Below are positions 30,013 through 38,591 of a DNA stretch of 64,000 nucleotides, piece by piece. The notes beneath the pieces are model-generated. The model saw only the letters and a list, made by a program, of their open reading frames with translations, was not told the DNA's origin and ran no database searches. Source of the stretch: Shewanella violacea DSS12 (lineage in GTDB: Bacteria > Pseudomonadota > Gammaproteobacteria > Enterobacterales > Shewanellaceae); the NCBI RefSeq assembly GCF_000091325.1, contig NC_014012.1, positions 310,001 to 374,000 of the forward strand, given 5' to 3'. The translations under genes and the position numbers were made by a program. Position 1 is the stretch's first letter. Each line of letters starts with the position of its first letter.

Positions 30013-31923
30013 ATGAAACTAACACGACTTCTAACTAATAAATTGACCGGTTTTTGGTTACTTTCTCTGGCAGCTGTAGCATTGGTTTTTCTGCTAGTTG
30101 CCCTGTTCAGCTTCACTCAATTAACCTATAAATTTCAGCAACAAAAAGTGACTGAACTCGAGTCTATGCTTATTTATCATTATGAGCATGATGGCAATAA
30201 ATCCCTCTCTAGCTGGCTCCCTTCAATTTTAACCGGATATAACGCAGTGAGTTTGACCTTGAGCGCCGAAGGTAAAACACTCTATGAGTATGGAGCAGAT
30301 AAATCTGGTGTTGGCATGCTCACCTATAAGAAAGTGCTGCTCAAAGAAGATAATCTCACCTTAGTGATCACCTTACCTCAGCCATTTAATATGGACTCAT
30401 TCTCCTGGTATGAGTTCTCCATCTTAGTCATGGGTTTACTTTCTATTTTAGTATTTGTTTTCTTCGGTCACAGATGGTTATCGATGCAGCTGCTGGGTAT
30501 AGAAGATCTTGCGGTGCGCAGTAAACTGATATTAGAGAACGAGTACGATAAGGCCTTAGCCGAGAGAGGGGACGGTAGGCCGAGAATGATAAATCGTGCC
30601 CTGACACATCTTTTGCTAGAGCTAGATGATGCACAGAAGCAGAGAGCCAGATTCGATCAATTTATCCGTTCCAATACGTTTTTGGACCCGGAAACTGGCA
30701 TCGGAAATCGCCTATTTCTTAAGAATCGTCTCGATGCCTTGAGTAACGATAAGGGCATGATGGCCCCCGGTGTGCTGTTTTTACTCGAGATGGAAGATAT
30801 GGACTTGCTGCAGCAAGAGCTTGGTGAGGACTCAATAGATGAGATGCTACATCAGACCATTAGTGATATTACTCAGATCTTAGACAGTCAGGCTAACAGT
30901 ATTTTTTCTCGACGATCCTTTAATCAGTTTGCCATAGTGGTGCCGCAAATTTCCTTAAAAGACGTTGAAAAATTAGCCGCTAAATTACTTAAGGTGTGCT
31001 TGAGTCAAAATGTTCCCGAGACACAAAATAGCGAAGATTTTTTTCATATCGGCGCCGCTTATTTTAAAGTCGGTGATACTAAGGAACAGCTGCTTGACGA
31101 GTCAGAGAGAGCGCTTAGGGCCGCTCAATTTCAGGGAAGCAGTGGTTGGTTTATGTATGACAAGGGTGCCGTAGATGAAGAGTTGGCAAGGGGATCGGTC
31201 AGGTGGCGCAGTTTTCTTGAATATGCCCTGGTAAATAAGCGTTTAGTGGTCTTCTCTCAGCCTGTGGTCGACAGTGATATGGACACTCATCATTTAGAGG
31301 TATCCAGTCGAATACGTGATAATAAAAACAACCTGATTAGAGCCACACTGTATATTCCTATGGCGATAAAATGTGGTCTGACACCTCAGTTTGAGCGTCA
31401 GGTTATTGAGACTGTACTGTTTGATCTCCTCTCCAACCCTAAGGATAAAATTACCAAGTTTAGCATCAACCTTAGCTTAGATACCTTGATGAGTCGGGCA
31501 TTTATCCGCTGGCTCAAAACGACCCTATTAGAGTATCGACATCTTACCTCCAGACTGATCTTCGAGATAAATGAAGACATAGTAGTGCATCACAAGGAAC
31601 AGCTGAAACCTAAGCTGAATATGATTAAGAAAATGGGCGCAAGCTTATGTGTCGACCGTGTGGGTCAACAGGTTGTAAGTACTCAATACATTAAAGAGTG
31701 TCATTTTGATCTGATAAAACTTCATCGTTCAATCGTGACGCAAATACACCTTCGTCAAGAAAATCAGTTATTTGTTCGTAGTCTTATCGGAGGCTTATAT
31801 CGAACTGAGGTTCAAGTCTTTGCCGAGGGAATAGAATCTTTCGAGGAGTGGCAGACCCTGAAGATTTTAGGTGTGAGTGCTGGGCAGGGAAGCTTGTTCA
31901 GTGAGCCAGTCGAAGAAATATAG
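30013..31923 (+). CDS. csrD: CsrD/MshH-type degenerate GGDEF-EAL membrane protein
   Basis: 636-aa relative of E. coli CsrD, called MshH beside Vibrio MSHA loci. In E. coli CsrD targets the CsrB/C regulatory RNAs for RNase E decay and so frees CsrA. Two transmembrane helices (about 13-35 and 130-152) bracket a periplasmic domain; a HAMP-like linker follows. The GGDEF domain is degenerate (SRRSFNQF at about 299-306 in place of GGDEF) and the EAL motif is replaced by EVS (429-431), so neither enzyme activity is expected. VRWRSFLEYAL and FAEGIESFEEWQTLKILG are family blocks. The ATG at 30013 is preferred over a TTG five codons upstream. It lies just before mshI, as in other MSHA loci. Confidence 0.9.
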   Translation: MKLTRLLTNKLTGFWLLSLAAVALVFLLVALFSFTQLTYKFQQQKVTELESMLIYHYEHDGNKSLSSWLPSILTGYNAVSLTLSAEGKTLYEYGADKSGVGMLTYKKVLLKEDNLTLVITLPQPFNMDSFSWYEFSILVMGLLSILVFVFFGHRWLSMQLLGIEDLAVRSKLILENEYDKALAERGDGRPRMINRALTHLLLELDDAQKQRARFDQFIRSNTFLDPETGIGNRLFLKNRLDALSNDKGMMAPGVLFLLEMEDMDLLQQELGEDSIDEMLHQTISDITQILDSQANSIFSRRSFNQFAIVVPQISLKDVEKLAAKLLKVCLSQNVPETQNSEDFFHIGAAYFKVGDTKEQLLDESERALRAAQFQGSSGWFMYDKGAVDEELARGSVRWRSFLEYALVNKRLVVFSQPVVDSDMDTHHLEVSSRIRDNKNNLIRATLYIPMAIKCGLTPQFERQVIETVLFDLLSNPKDKITKFSINLSLDTLMSRAFIRWLKTTLLEYRHLTSRLIFEINEDIVVHHKEQLKPKLNMIKKMGASLCVDRVGQQVVSTQYIKECHFDLIKLHRSIVTQIHLRQENQLFVRSLIGGLYRTEVQVFAEGIESFEEWQTLKILGVSAGQGSLFSEPVEEI

Positions 31924-32255
31924 CCTGGTATGTAAAAGATTGACAGGGCTCTAGATTATGCTCCTCCTCAAGCAGTAGAATTAACAAGTGTTTCAATTTT
32001 AGCCTGTTCGTGTATAAAAATTCAGCTTATATGATGCACCTTGCCCCATACTTGTTTTCATTTTGTTTTTTTCTATAAAATTAACGTATTAGTCGCTACA
32101 ATAAGTGTAAGTGTTTTGACATTTACTTGGTTTGTTGATTATCGATAGGGCCTTCTTGTCATTTCGCGAATATAGCTCCAGTTTTATGGACTCCAATACC
32201 TTAATCATAAGGTGTGAGTTGGCACATGATAAATGAGGTTATGGGCATTATTTAA
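31924..32255. other. Intergenic region upstream of the msh operon
   Basis: 332 bp separating csrD from mshI. No terminator hairpin with U tract was found after csrD. It contains the candidate msh promoter below. Confidence 0.5.
32116..32145 (+). promoter_or_regulatory. Candidate promoter of the mshI operon
   Basis: TTGACA (perfect -35) at 32116-32121 and TATCGA at 32140-32145, spacing 18 bp, about 110 bp before mshI. The -10 is a weak match, so activation may be required. Confidence 0.4.
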
Positions 32256-33206
32256 ATGGAAAAGAGTCTTTTAACTAGATTGGCCTTCTGGCAAAACAGC
32301 AATTCGAAACTCGAACTTGGCATCTATGTTTGTCCGGATAAACTTGTGGTGTACCAAGCCAACAACTCAGATGGCATCTCGTCTACCGAAACTGAATCTC
32401 ATGTGGGTGAGAGGCTTGAAACCGAAAGTATTACCCATGAATTTGCGTTTAATGGTTCAAATTGGTCCTCTGTATTCGCTTCGATTGCTAAGCAATTCAA
32501 ATCAGCCCAGCTACACATAACTCTGTGTTCCTCATTTTATCAATTGTTAATTGTCGATAAACCTAACGTCGAACCTAATGAGATGTCTCAGGCATTACTT
32601 TGGTCAGTCAAAGATATGGTGACGCAAGCGGTAACCGATCTCCATATAGATTATTTCGATTCACCATTGCCCAATAGCACTAAGTTAAGTGTTGTCGTGA
32701 CCGAGAGGGCGAGATTATCCGCTATGGTTTTGGCTGCTCAAGAGCATCATTTGCAAGTTTTAGGGATCAGCATCGAAGAGATGGCTGTTACCGGACTTTT
32801 TGAGCAAGATAATCAAGCTAGATTGATCCTGTGTCATACCCCAGGGCAGGAATTATTGTTGACCGTAGTAAAACAGGGGCAACTTTACATGCAACGACGG
32901 GTGCGTGGCTTTAATAAGCTAGATACAGTGAGTGTCGATGATTTAGCCATGGGAATGGTCGATAGCTTAAGTTTAGAGTTACAGCGTTCAATGGATTATT
33001 TCGAGAGCCAACTTCGTCAAGCACCTGTGGTTTCGATTGAATTACTCATTAATGGCCAAGTCGATAAGCTAGCAGAATTAGTTAGCGCAAACTTCGACCA
33101 GAAGGTTAATGCAATGGCTATTGATACCGTTGAGGCAAAGATTGCCCTGCTAACTTGTGGTGAGTTTTACCGTGTCGATACTAGAGAATCAGGAGTACAG
33201 ACATGA
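32256..33206 (+). CDS. mshI: MSHA biogenesis protein MshI (PilM-like)
   Basis: 316 aa, cytoplasmic. Position as the first msh gene and an N-terminus of the actin-like PilM/GspL type (KLELGIYVCPDKLVVYQ) identify it as MshI, which links the cytoplasmic ATPase side of the pilus machine to the inner-membrane PilN/PilO-like pair. The pattern LLWSVKDMV...DLHIDYFDSP and SLELQRSMDYFESQ is typical of PilM-like proteins. No membrane helix is evident. The downstream gene overlaps by four bases (ATGA). No strong ribosome site is seen next to the ATG. Confidence 0.88.
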   Translation: MEKSLLTRLAFWQNSNSKLELGIYVCPDKLVVYQANNSDGISSTETESHVGERLETESITHEFAFNGSNWSSVFASIAKQFKSAQLHITLCSSFYQLLIVDKPNVEPNEMSQALLWSVKDMVTQAVTDLHIDYFDSPLPNSTKLSVVVTERARLSAMVLAAQEHHLQVLGISIEEMAVTGLFEQDNQARLILCHTPGQELLLTVVKQGQLYMQRRVRGFNKLDTVSVDDLAMGMVDSLSLELQRSMDYFESQLRQAPVVSIELLINGQVDKLAELVSANFDQKVNAMAIDTVEAKIALLTCGEFYRVDTRESGVQT

Positions 33207-33808
33207 CCTTGAAGACGAGAGTCAATCTGTTTTCAGATACCTTATTGCCACCTGTGTTAAGGCTCAGCTTTAAGCGTTTGACTCAGACATTAATTTTTAT
33301 GCTGGTCCTGTTTGGAATCACGAACTTAGCGACCTACGTCCTAGTGTCGGGATTGGAGACAAATAAGGCCGAGCTGGCTAAGCAAAAAGCTAATCTGGAT
33401 AGACAGAAGAAAAACCTGGAAGTGGCAATGGCAAAACGTGCTCCCGATGCCAAACTCGTGGATCAGGTGGAGCTCCTCTCTCAGCAAGTTGAACTCAAAC
33501 AGATGCTCATAGGTGAGCTGAGTCAACGAGAGGCGCTTACTAGCCATGGATACTCTATGTTGTTTAAAGATCTCGCTCGTGTAGCCAATAGCAATATCTG
33601 GCTCAACCGCATTAGGGTTGAAAATAATGAATACATCTTCGAGGGTTTTAGCTCAGCGCCTAATGGTGTCCCCTTATGGGTCGAACGCCTCAAGTCGACA
33701 GAAACACTAACAGGCCATGCTTTTGCGACTATGGCAATGAGTCGGGGTAAAGATCAACCGTTAGCATTTATCTTGACCACCAAGGCTGAAATCGGGGAGT
33801 CTAAGTGA
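33203..33808 (+). CDS. PilN-like MSHA biogenesis protein (second MshI/MshI2)
   Basis: 201 aa with one transmembrane helix near the N-terminus (about 28-48, LIFMLVLFGITNLATYV), then a coiled-coil (about 53-100) and a small alpha/beta domain, the PilN fold. It occupies the slot between MshI and MshJ, where other MSHA loci carry a PilN-like MshI2. Expected partner of the PilO-like MshJ in the inner-membrane alignment complex. AGGAG precedes the ATG; it overlaps both neighbours by four bases, suggesting tight translational coupling. Confidence 0.82.
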   Translation: MTLKTRVNLFSDTLLPPVLRLSFKRLTQTLIFMLVLFGITNLATYVLVSGLETNKAELAKQKANLDRQKKNLEVAMAKRAPDAKLVDQVELLSQQVELKQMLIGELSQREALTSHGYSMLFKDLARVANSNIWLNRIRVENNEYIFEGFSSAPNGVPLWVERLKSTETLTGHAFATMAMSRGKDQPLAFILTTKAEIGESK

Positions 33809-34461
33809 AGCAAAAATGGAATGAATGGGCCGCTAAATTCGATGTGCTGAGCCAAAGAGAAAGAGTCATGGTGGCGAGTGCTGTCTTGGTTGTGATAGGC
33901 ATGCTCAGCTACCTTCCGCTCGAGTCATTGTTGCTAGAACATCTGTCTCTGGTTAAGCAGAATAAAGCCATTGCTAGTGAGAATAAGGTTTCATTGCAGC
34001 AGATAGATCTGTATCAGCAGCGGTTAGCGCAAAATCCTAATGATGAATATAACAATCGCTTGAAAGTCTTGAAGCGACAAGACGAAAGTTTAGATGAACA
34101 GCTGTCTTTTCAGATGGTTGATATGGTACCGGCTAATCATATGCCTGCGCTATTGAGCGAGTTACTGGGCAAGGTCACCGGCATCACACTACATGAATTC
34201 ACATCGATAGCACCAACTCCCTTGCTCGCCATCGGGGAAGATAAGAAGATGAACCTATACAGTCATGGGATCCGTTTGACTCTAGAGGGGGATTACTTCT
34301 CTGTTCTTAAGTTTATGGAAGCCGTAGAAGGAATGCCCAGTAAGCTGTATTGGAAGGAAATAGATTATAAGGTCCATGAGTATCCTACTGCGAATGTCGT
34401 GCTGGAGCTCTATACCTTAAGCATCAATAAGGACTTTATCAGTGTCGCTACTCAAGGTTAG
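33805..34461 (+). CDS. mshJ: MSHA biogenesis protein MshJ (PilO-like)
   Basis: 218 aa. Short cytoplasmic tail, one membrane helix (about 19-39, VMVASAVLVVIGMLSYLPL), a coiled-coil region (about 45-100) and a periplasmic ferredoxin-like domain (GIRLTLEGDYFSVLKFMEAVE), which is the PilO/GspM layout. Initiates at GTG with GGGGAG upstream and overlaps the PilN-like gene. It forms the periplasmic alignment complex with the PilN-like protein and MshK. Confidence 0.87.
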   Translation: MKQKWNEWAAKFDVLSQRERVMVASAVLVVIGMLSYLPLESLLLEHLSLVKQNKAIASENKVSLQQIDLYQQRLAQNPNDEYNNRLKVLKRQDESLDEQLSFQMVDMVPANHMPALLSELLGKVTGITLHEFTSIAPTPLLAIGEDKKMNLYSHGIRLTLEGDYFSVLKFMEAVEGMPSKLYWKEIDYKVHEYPTANVVLELYTLSINKDFISVATQG

Positions 34462-34771
34462 CCCGCTTATTGCATTGCTGATGTTATTTATGACGAGTGC
34501 ACAGGCTGAGACATTAAGGGATCCGACCCGACCGGGTTATGGCTCCCAGATCGTCAGGTCTTCGGTGTCGAGTCATGGCAGTGACTTGGTACTCAATAGC
34601 GTGATCAAGGCGGGATCGGCATCCCATGCTGTGATTAATAATAAAATCTACCAAGTTGGGGACCGGGTTCAAGGTGTGCGTATCACAGCTATCGAGAATA
34701 ATTCAGTTTCGTTATCAGATGAGCGTAAATTAACCATGTATCAGGTGATAACAGAGTCAAAGGGAAATTAA
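34442..34771 (+). CDS. mshK: MSHA biogenesis protein MshK (PilP-like)
   Basis: 109 aa. GTG start at 34442 with AAGGA nine bases upstream, overlapping mshJ by 20 bp. It has a signal peptide (about 1-22, ending SAQA). The periplasmic motif ETLRDPTRPGY is the DP(T)RP signature of MshK/GspC-like proteins, followed by a small beta domain (AVINNKIYQVGDRVQGVRI...SVSLSDERKLTMY). Such proteins contact the secretin, here MshL encoded next. Confidence 0.87.
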   Translation: MSLLKVSPLIALLMLFMTSAQAETLRDPTRPGYGSQIVRSSVSSHGSDLVLNSVIKAGSASHAVINNKIYQVGDRVQGVRITAIENNSVSLSDERKLTMYQVITESKGN

Positions 34772-34776
34772 AATAA

Positions 34777-36459
34777 ATGAATGCGCTAAAAGTTATAACG
34801 CCTCTGTTAACTCTGTTGTTGGTCGCGTGTCAAACAACCGATAGACCCGAGCCAGTGGCCGCTAAAGAGGCTTTGCTTGAGTCGGTACAAACAGCATCTA
34901 ACAAACGGGCCACGCCTCCTCCGGCAAAAATGCCTGAGTCTATTCAGAAGGAACTCGCTTCTGCTGAGTTACTGGCCGGATTAGAACCAAGCCGTAGAGC
35001 CGAGCGTCGTTTCGATGTGTCAGCTCATGATGTCGATGCGAAGATCTTCTTTCCCAGTCTGGTACAAGGTACGCCCTTGAGTGTTGCCGTACATCCAGAT
35101 GTGACAGGTAATATCTCTTTATCCCTCAAGGGAGTGACCTTGAGTGAAGCCCTTCAAGTTGTCGAAGATATCTATGGCTATGAAGTGAGTCGCATGGGGA
35201 GAATTTTACGTATCTATCCCGCAGGTATGCGCACCGAGACATTTCCTTTGAATTACCTGTACATGGAGCGTCATGGTCTGTCTTTGACTTCGGTGAACTC
35301 AGGTCGAATTTCAGACAATAGCAATTCGAGTTCGAGTAACAACAATAGTAGTAGCGGTAATAACTCGTCTAATAACAGCTCCGGCTCGAGTAGTAGTAGC
35401 AATGAAACGACTAACGGTACCTTCATTCGTTCGACGACTAAGAGTAATTTCTGGGGAGAGTTAAAAGAGACCCTAGTATCGATTGTGGGTAAAACCGGGG
35501 GTGGACGCCAGGTCGTTATTACACCTCAAGCCGGATTAGTGACTGTTCGTGCCTATCCAAATGAGTTGAGGCAGGTACGAAGCTTCTTGAAAACTGCCGA
35601 GACTCATCTACAGCGACAGGTGATCATAGAGGCTAAGATTTTAGAGGTCACCTTGTCTGACGGTTATCAGCAAGGGATCAATTGGCAGAATGTTTTAGGC
35701 CATGTGGGTGATACTAATATTGAATTTGGTACATCGTCTGGTGGAAATAGTTTGTCGGATCAGATCACCAGTGTGATAGGTGGGGTGACTTCACTCAAGT
35801 TCTCCGGTACCGATTTTGCTGCCATGATCAATTTGCTCGATACCCAAGGTGATGTAGATGTGCTCTCGAGTCCACGAGTCACGGCATTAAATAATCAAAA
35901 GGCCGTCATTAAGGTGGGTACCGATGAATATTTCGTTACCGATGTGTCGTCGACGACTGTAGCGGGTAATACACCAATTACTACGCCCGAGGTTGAATTG
36001 ACCCCATTTTTCTCCGGTATCGCCCTGGATGTGACACCACAGATCGATGGTGAGGGAAATGTTTTACTGCATATTCACCCATCGGTTATCAGTATTAAGG
36101 AGCAGACTAAAACGATTAAAATCTCTGATAGCACACTGGAATTACCTTTGGCCCAGAGTGATATTCGTGAATCGGATACAGTTATCATGGCCAGAAGTGG
36201 CGATGTGGTGGTGATTGGTGGCCTGATGAAGAGTGAGAACATAGAGCTGCTCTCTAAGGTTCCTTTATTAGGCGATATTCCTCTGCTTGGTGAACTGTTT
36301 ACTAACCGATCTAAATCATTGAAGAAAACCGAATTGGTTATCTTATTGAAACCTACAGTTGTCGGTGCCGATACCTGGACAAATGAGCTGCAGCGTTCAA
36401 AAGAACTGCTAGATCGTTGGTATCCCGAAGAGCAAGTTGCAACGGAACAAGGGCAGTAA
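34777..36459 (+). CDS. mshL: MSHA secretin MshL
   Basis: 560-aa outer-membrane secretin pore for the pilus. Lipoprotein signal ending LLVAC (Cys18). An N-terminal STN/N0-like domain (about 85-150, FFPSLVQGTPLSVAVHP) is followed by a Ser/Asn-rich low-complexity linker at about 180-212, an N1-type domain, then the secretin core (from about 280: IIEAKILEVTLSDGYQQGINW; SSPRVTALNNQKAVIKVG; ARSGDVVVIGGLMKSE; KVPLLGDIPLLGELF). It lies five bases after mshK. The core matches the PilQ/GspD family closely. Confidence 0.95.
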   Translation: MNALKVITPLLTLLLVACQTTDRPEPVAAKEALLESVQTASNKRATPPPAKMPESIQKELASAELLAGLEPSRRAERRFDVSAHDVDAKIFFPSLVQGTPLSVAVHPDVTGNISLSLKGVTLSEALQVVEDIYGYEVSRMGRILRIYPAGMRTETFPLNYLYMERHGLSLTSVNSGRISDNSNSSSSNNNSSSGNNSSNNSSGSSSSSNETTNGTFIRSTTKSNFWGELKETLVSIVGKTGGGRQVVITPQAGLVTVRAYPNELRQVRSFLKTAETHLQRQVIIEAKILEVTLSDGYQQGINWQNVLGHVGDTNIEFGTSSGGNSLSDQITSVIGGVTSLKFSGTDFAAMINLLDTQGDVDVLSSPRVTALNNQKAVIKVGTDEYFVTDVSSTTVAGNTPITTPEVELTPFFSGIALDVTPQIDGEGNVLLHIHPSVISIKEQTKTIKISDSTLELPLAQSDIRESDTVIMARSGDVVVIGGLMKSENIELLSKVPLLGDIPLLGELFTNRSKSLKKTELVILLKPTVVGADTWTNELQRSKELLDRWYPEEQVATEQGQ

Positions 36460-36462
36460 ATT

Positions 36463-37371
36463 TTGTACCTGCAACATTTTGGGTTAGCGGAAACGCCTTT
36501 CTCACTTACCCCTAATACCGAGTTCTTCTTTGGGCTCGCGCCTCATGTTGAGGCCTTGCAGGTATTACAAACTGCATTGCAGACAGGAGAAGGTTTTATC
36601 AAGGTGACCGGCGAAGTCGGTACGGGTAAAACCCTCATCTGTCGCAAGCTAATGAATGAGCTTCCACAGCGATTTCATTGTGCTTACCTGCCTAATCCCT
36701 ACTTATCCCCGGCGGAATTACGCTGGGCGGTAGCACTCGAGTTGGGGTTAAAATACTCCGCCGATATAGATCAACTGCAACTGACAGGACTCATTCAGCA
36801 GCAACTGCTTGCCCTGTGTGCTCATGGCCACTCGATCGTGTTGGTTCTGGATGAGGCTCAGGCCCTTCCTGACGAGAGTCTGGAAGCCTTACGTCTGTTC
36901 ACTAACTTAGAGACCGAGAGCCGCAAGTTGCTACAGGTGGTACTTTTTGCTCAACCTGAGTTAGATGAGAGGTTAAATCAACACTGTTTCAGGCAGTTGA
37001 GGCAGAGGATCACATTCAGTTACTGCCTGCGGCCATTGACGCTGGATGAAGCCGATGCTTATGTTCAGCACAGGCTATCCGTCGCCGGCAGTCAAGGTCA
37101 GCCGCTATTTGACCCCAAAAATACCCGAGTGTTGGCAGCTGCATCAAAAGGGATCCCGAGATTGATCAATATTTTAGCTCACAAATCTCTGTTATTGAGT
37201 TTTGGAGAGGGGACCGAACGAGTCGAATACCGTCACGTTAAAGGTGCCATTATCGACACCCAAGATACTAAGCTTAGCTATAAGACTCAGTGGTTTTGGT
37301 TTATGGGTTTGAGCCTAATATCTGTGGCTAGCGGGCTCGGGCTACACCTGTTTTATGGAGCTAGCCTATGA
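36463..37371 (+). CDS. mshM: MSHA biogenesis ATPase MshM (ExeA-like)
   Basis: 302 aa. Starts at TTG three bases after the mshL stop; MYLQHFGLAETPFSLTPNTEFFF is split here as MYLQHFGLAETPFSL, the usual N-terminus of ExeA/GspA-type AAA ATPases, so the TTG is secure. Walker A GEVGTGKT at 50-57 and Walker B VLVLDEAQAL are intact. A C-terminal hydrophobic segment (about 277-297, FWFMGLSLISVASGLGL) anchors it in the membrane. ExeA relatives help insert or assemble the secretin in the envelope. Confidence 0.92.
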   Translation: MYLQHFGLAETPFSLTPNTEFFFGLAPHVEALQVLQTALQTGEGFIKVTGEVGTGKTLICRKLMNELPQRFHCAYLPNPYLSPAELRWAVALELGLKYSADIDQLQLTGLIQQQLLALCAHGHSIVLVLDEAQALPDESLEALRLFTNLETESRKLLQVVLFAQPELDERLNQHCFRQLRQRITFSYCLRPLTLDEADAYVQHRLSVAGSQGQPLFDPKNTRVLAAASKGIPRLINILAHKSLLLSFGEGTERVEYRHVKGAIIDTQDTKLSYKTQWFWFMGLSLISVASGLGLHLFYGASL

Positions 37372-38591
37372 GTGTTATAAATTCTATGCTTAAGGATCTG
37401 GATAAACGCCAGCAGTCCCATGAGCTGGAAAACCTCAATGTTGCTCCGGTACAGTATCAGGCTAAACCTGAGTCTTTGTCTAAGTTACCTTGGGTATTAT
37501 TCACCATAGTCTCGGCCTTATTGTTATGCGGAATAGTCTATAGCTGGCAAGCCTTGTCTAGCGCTCAACTGGTGTCATCAAATTCAACATCGAGTCAGTT
37601 ATCGAATGTTGCCAAGCGTGACCTTGCCTTGGCTACAGAAGTTCAGAGCAGTGAGTCGGATGCTCACCTAGAGCTGGCTGAAACTAGCTTGGTAAAGGCT
37701 TCTGCAGCTTCAATGCAAGATACGACAAGCATTAGCAAGCGAGCTAGAAAATTCGAGACTGAGTCGGTTAGAGCGGTAACATCCAGTGATAAGACATTTT
37801 CTTCGATACAGCTTGCTGAAGAGCCACTATCCGCCAAGCTTAAAGTGATCGCTAGTGATCCTGTGACGTCTTCAGTTCCAGTGAATGCAGCGACTTCAGT
37901 GATTACGTCTGATACTGCTGTTGAGCCAATATCCCTTGTTGTTTCCTCAGTTGTCGTGACACCTATTTCAGTTAAGCCCAGTTCTATGGCTGTCACAGAG
38001 GTGCAAGTTTCCAATGAACAGCTTGCTCAGAGAAGGTATCGACTGGCGATAGAGGCCGAGAATCAGGGCTTGCTAAGCGATGCTATCGTCTACTACAGCG
38101 AAGTATTGACGTTAACTCCAGTTATGCACCAGGCGCGACGAAAGCTGGCGGCTCTTTATTACGGTCAGGGTCGACTCGGCTCTGCTAGTGACATACTGAT
38201 AAAAGGGTCGGCTCTTTTTCCCGAAGAATACGATTATCCCTTCTTACTCGCGAGAGTACAGCAAGCTTCCGGTGATATTAAGCTAGCTATGTCCAGCCTT
38301 GAGCTGATCCCCGATGAAAGCCAATTGGCCAAGCAGAAATGGACCATGCAATCTAGCTTGGCCCAGAAGGCTGGCAAGTATCCATTGGCCGAAGAAAGCT
38401 ACCGTAAATTATTGCGCCAAGATCCTCATCTGGCTAGGTGGTGGATGGGGCTTGGTTATGCTCTAGATTCACAGTTGGAATATGACCCAGCCAAGCAAGC
38501 CTACAGGCAAGCCTTGTCAGCAGACGGCTTATCTCAGCAGGCGAGAGAATATATTAAAAATAGACTAGTCCAGTTAGGAGAGAGCGAGTGA
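37368..38591 (+). CDS. mshN: MSHA biogenesis protein MshN (TPR protein)
   Basis: 407 aa. The N-terminus MSVINSMLKDLDKRQ is characteristic of MshN/GspB-type proteins. One membrane helix lies at about 41-62 (WVLFTIVSALLLCGIVYSW). A long Ser/Thr/Val-rich, probably disordered periplasmic linker (about 70-215) precedes C-terminal tetratricopeptide repeats (about 220-400: YRLAIEAENQGLLSDAIVYY, LARVQQASGDIKLAMSSLE). It overlaps mshM and mshE by four bases each. Likely a partner of MshM in machine assembly. Confidence 0.9.
   Translation: MSVINSMLKDLDKRQQSHELENLNVAPVQYQAKPESLSKLPWVLFTIVSALLLCGIVYSWQALSSAQLVSSNSTSSQLSNVAKRDLALATEVQSSESDAHLELAETSLVKASAASMQDTTSISKRARKFETESVRAVTSSDKTFSSIQLAEEPLSAKLKVIASDPVTSSVPVNAATSVITSDTAVEPISLVVSSVVVTPISVKPSSMAVTEVQVSNEQLAQRRYRLAIEAENQGLLSDAIVYYSEVLTLTPVMHQARRKLAALYYGQGRLGSASDILIKGSALFPEEYDYPFLLARVQQASGDIKLAMSSLELIPDESQLAKQKWTMQSSLAQKAGKYPLAEESYRKLLRQDPHLARWWMGLGYALDSQLEYDPAKQAYRQALSADGLSQQAREYIKNRLVQLGESE

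Noticed and set aside
32209..32225. CRP site upstream of mshI (TGTG...CACA)
   Set aside because: The half-sites are two bases too close for CRP.
32219..32236. Sigma-54 promoter upstream of mshI (TTGGCAC)
   Set aside because: The -24 half is good but the -12 element (TTGCA) is missing at the required spacing.
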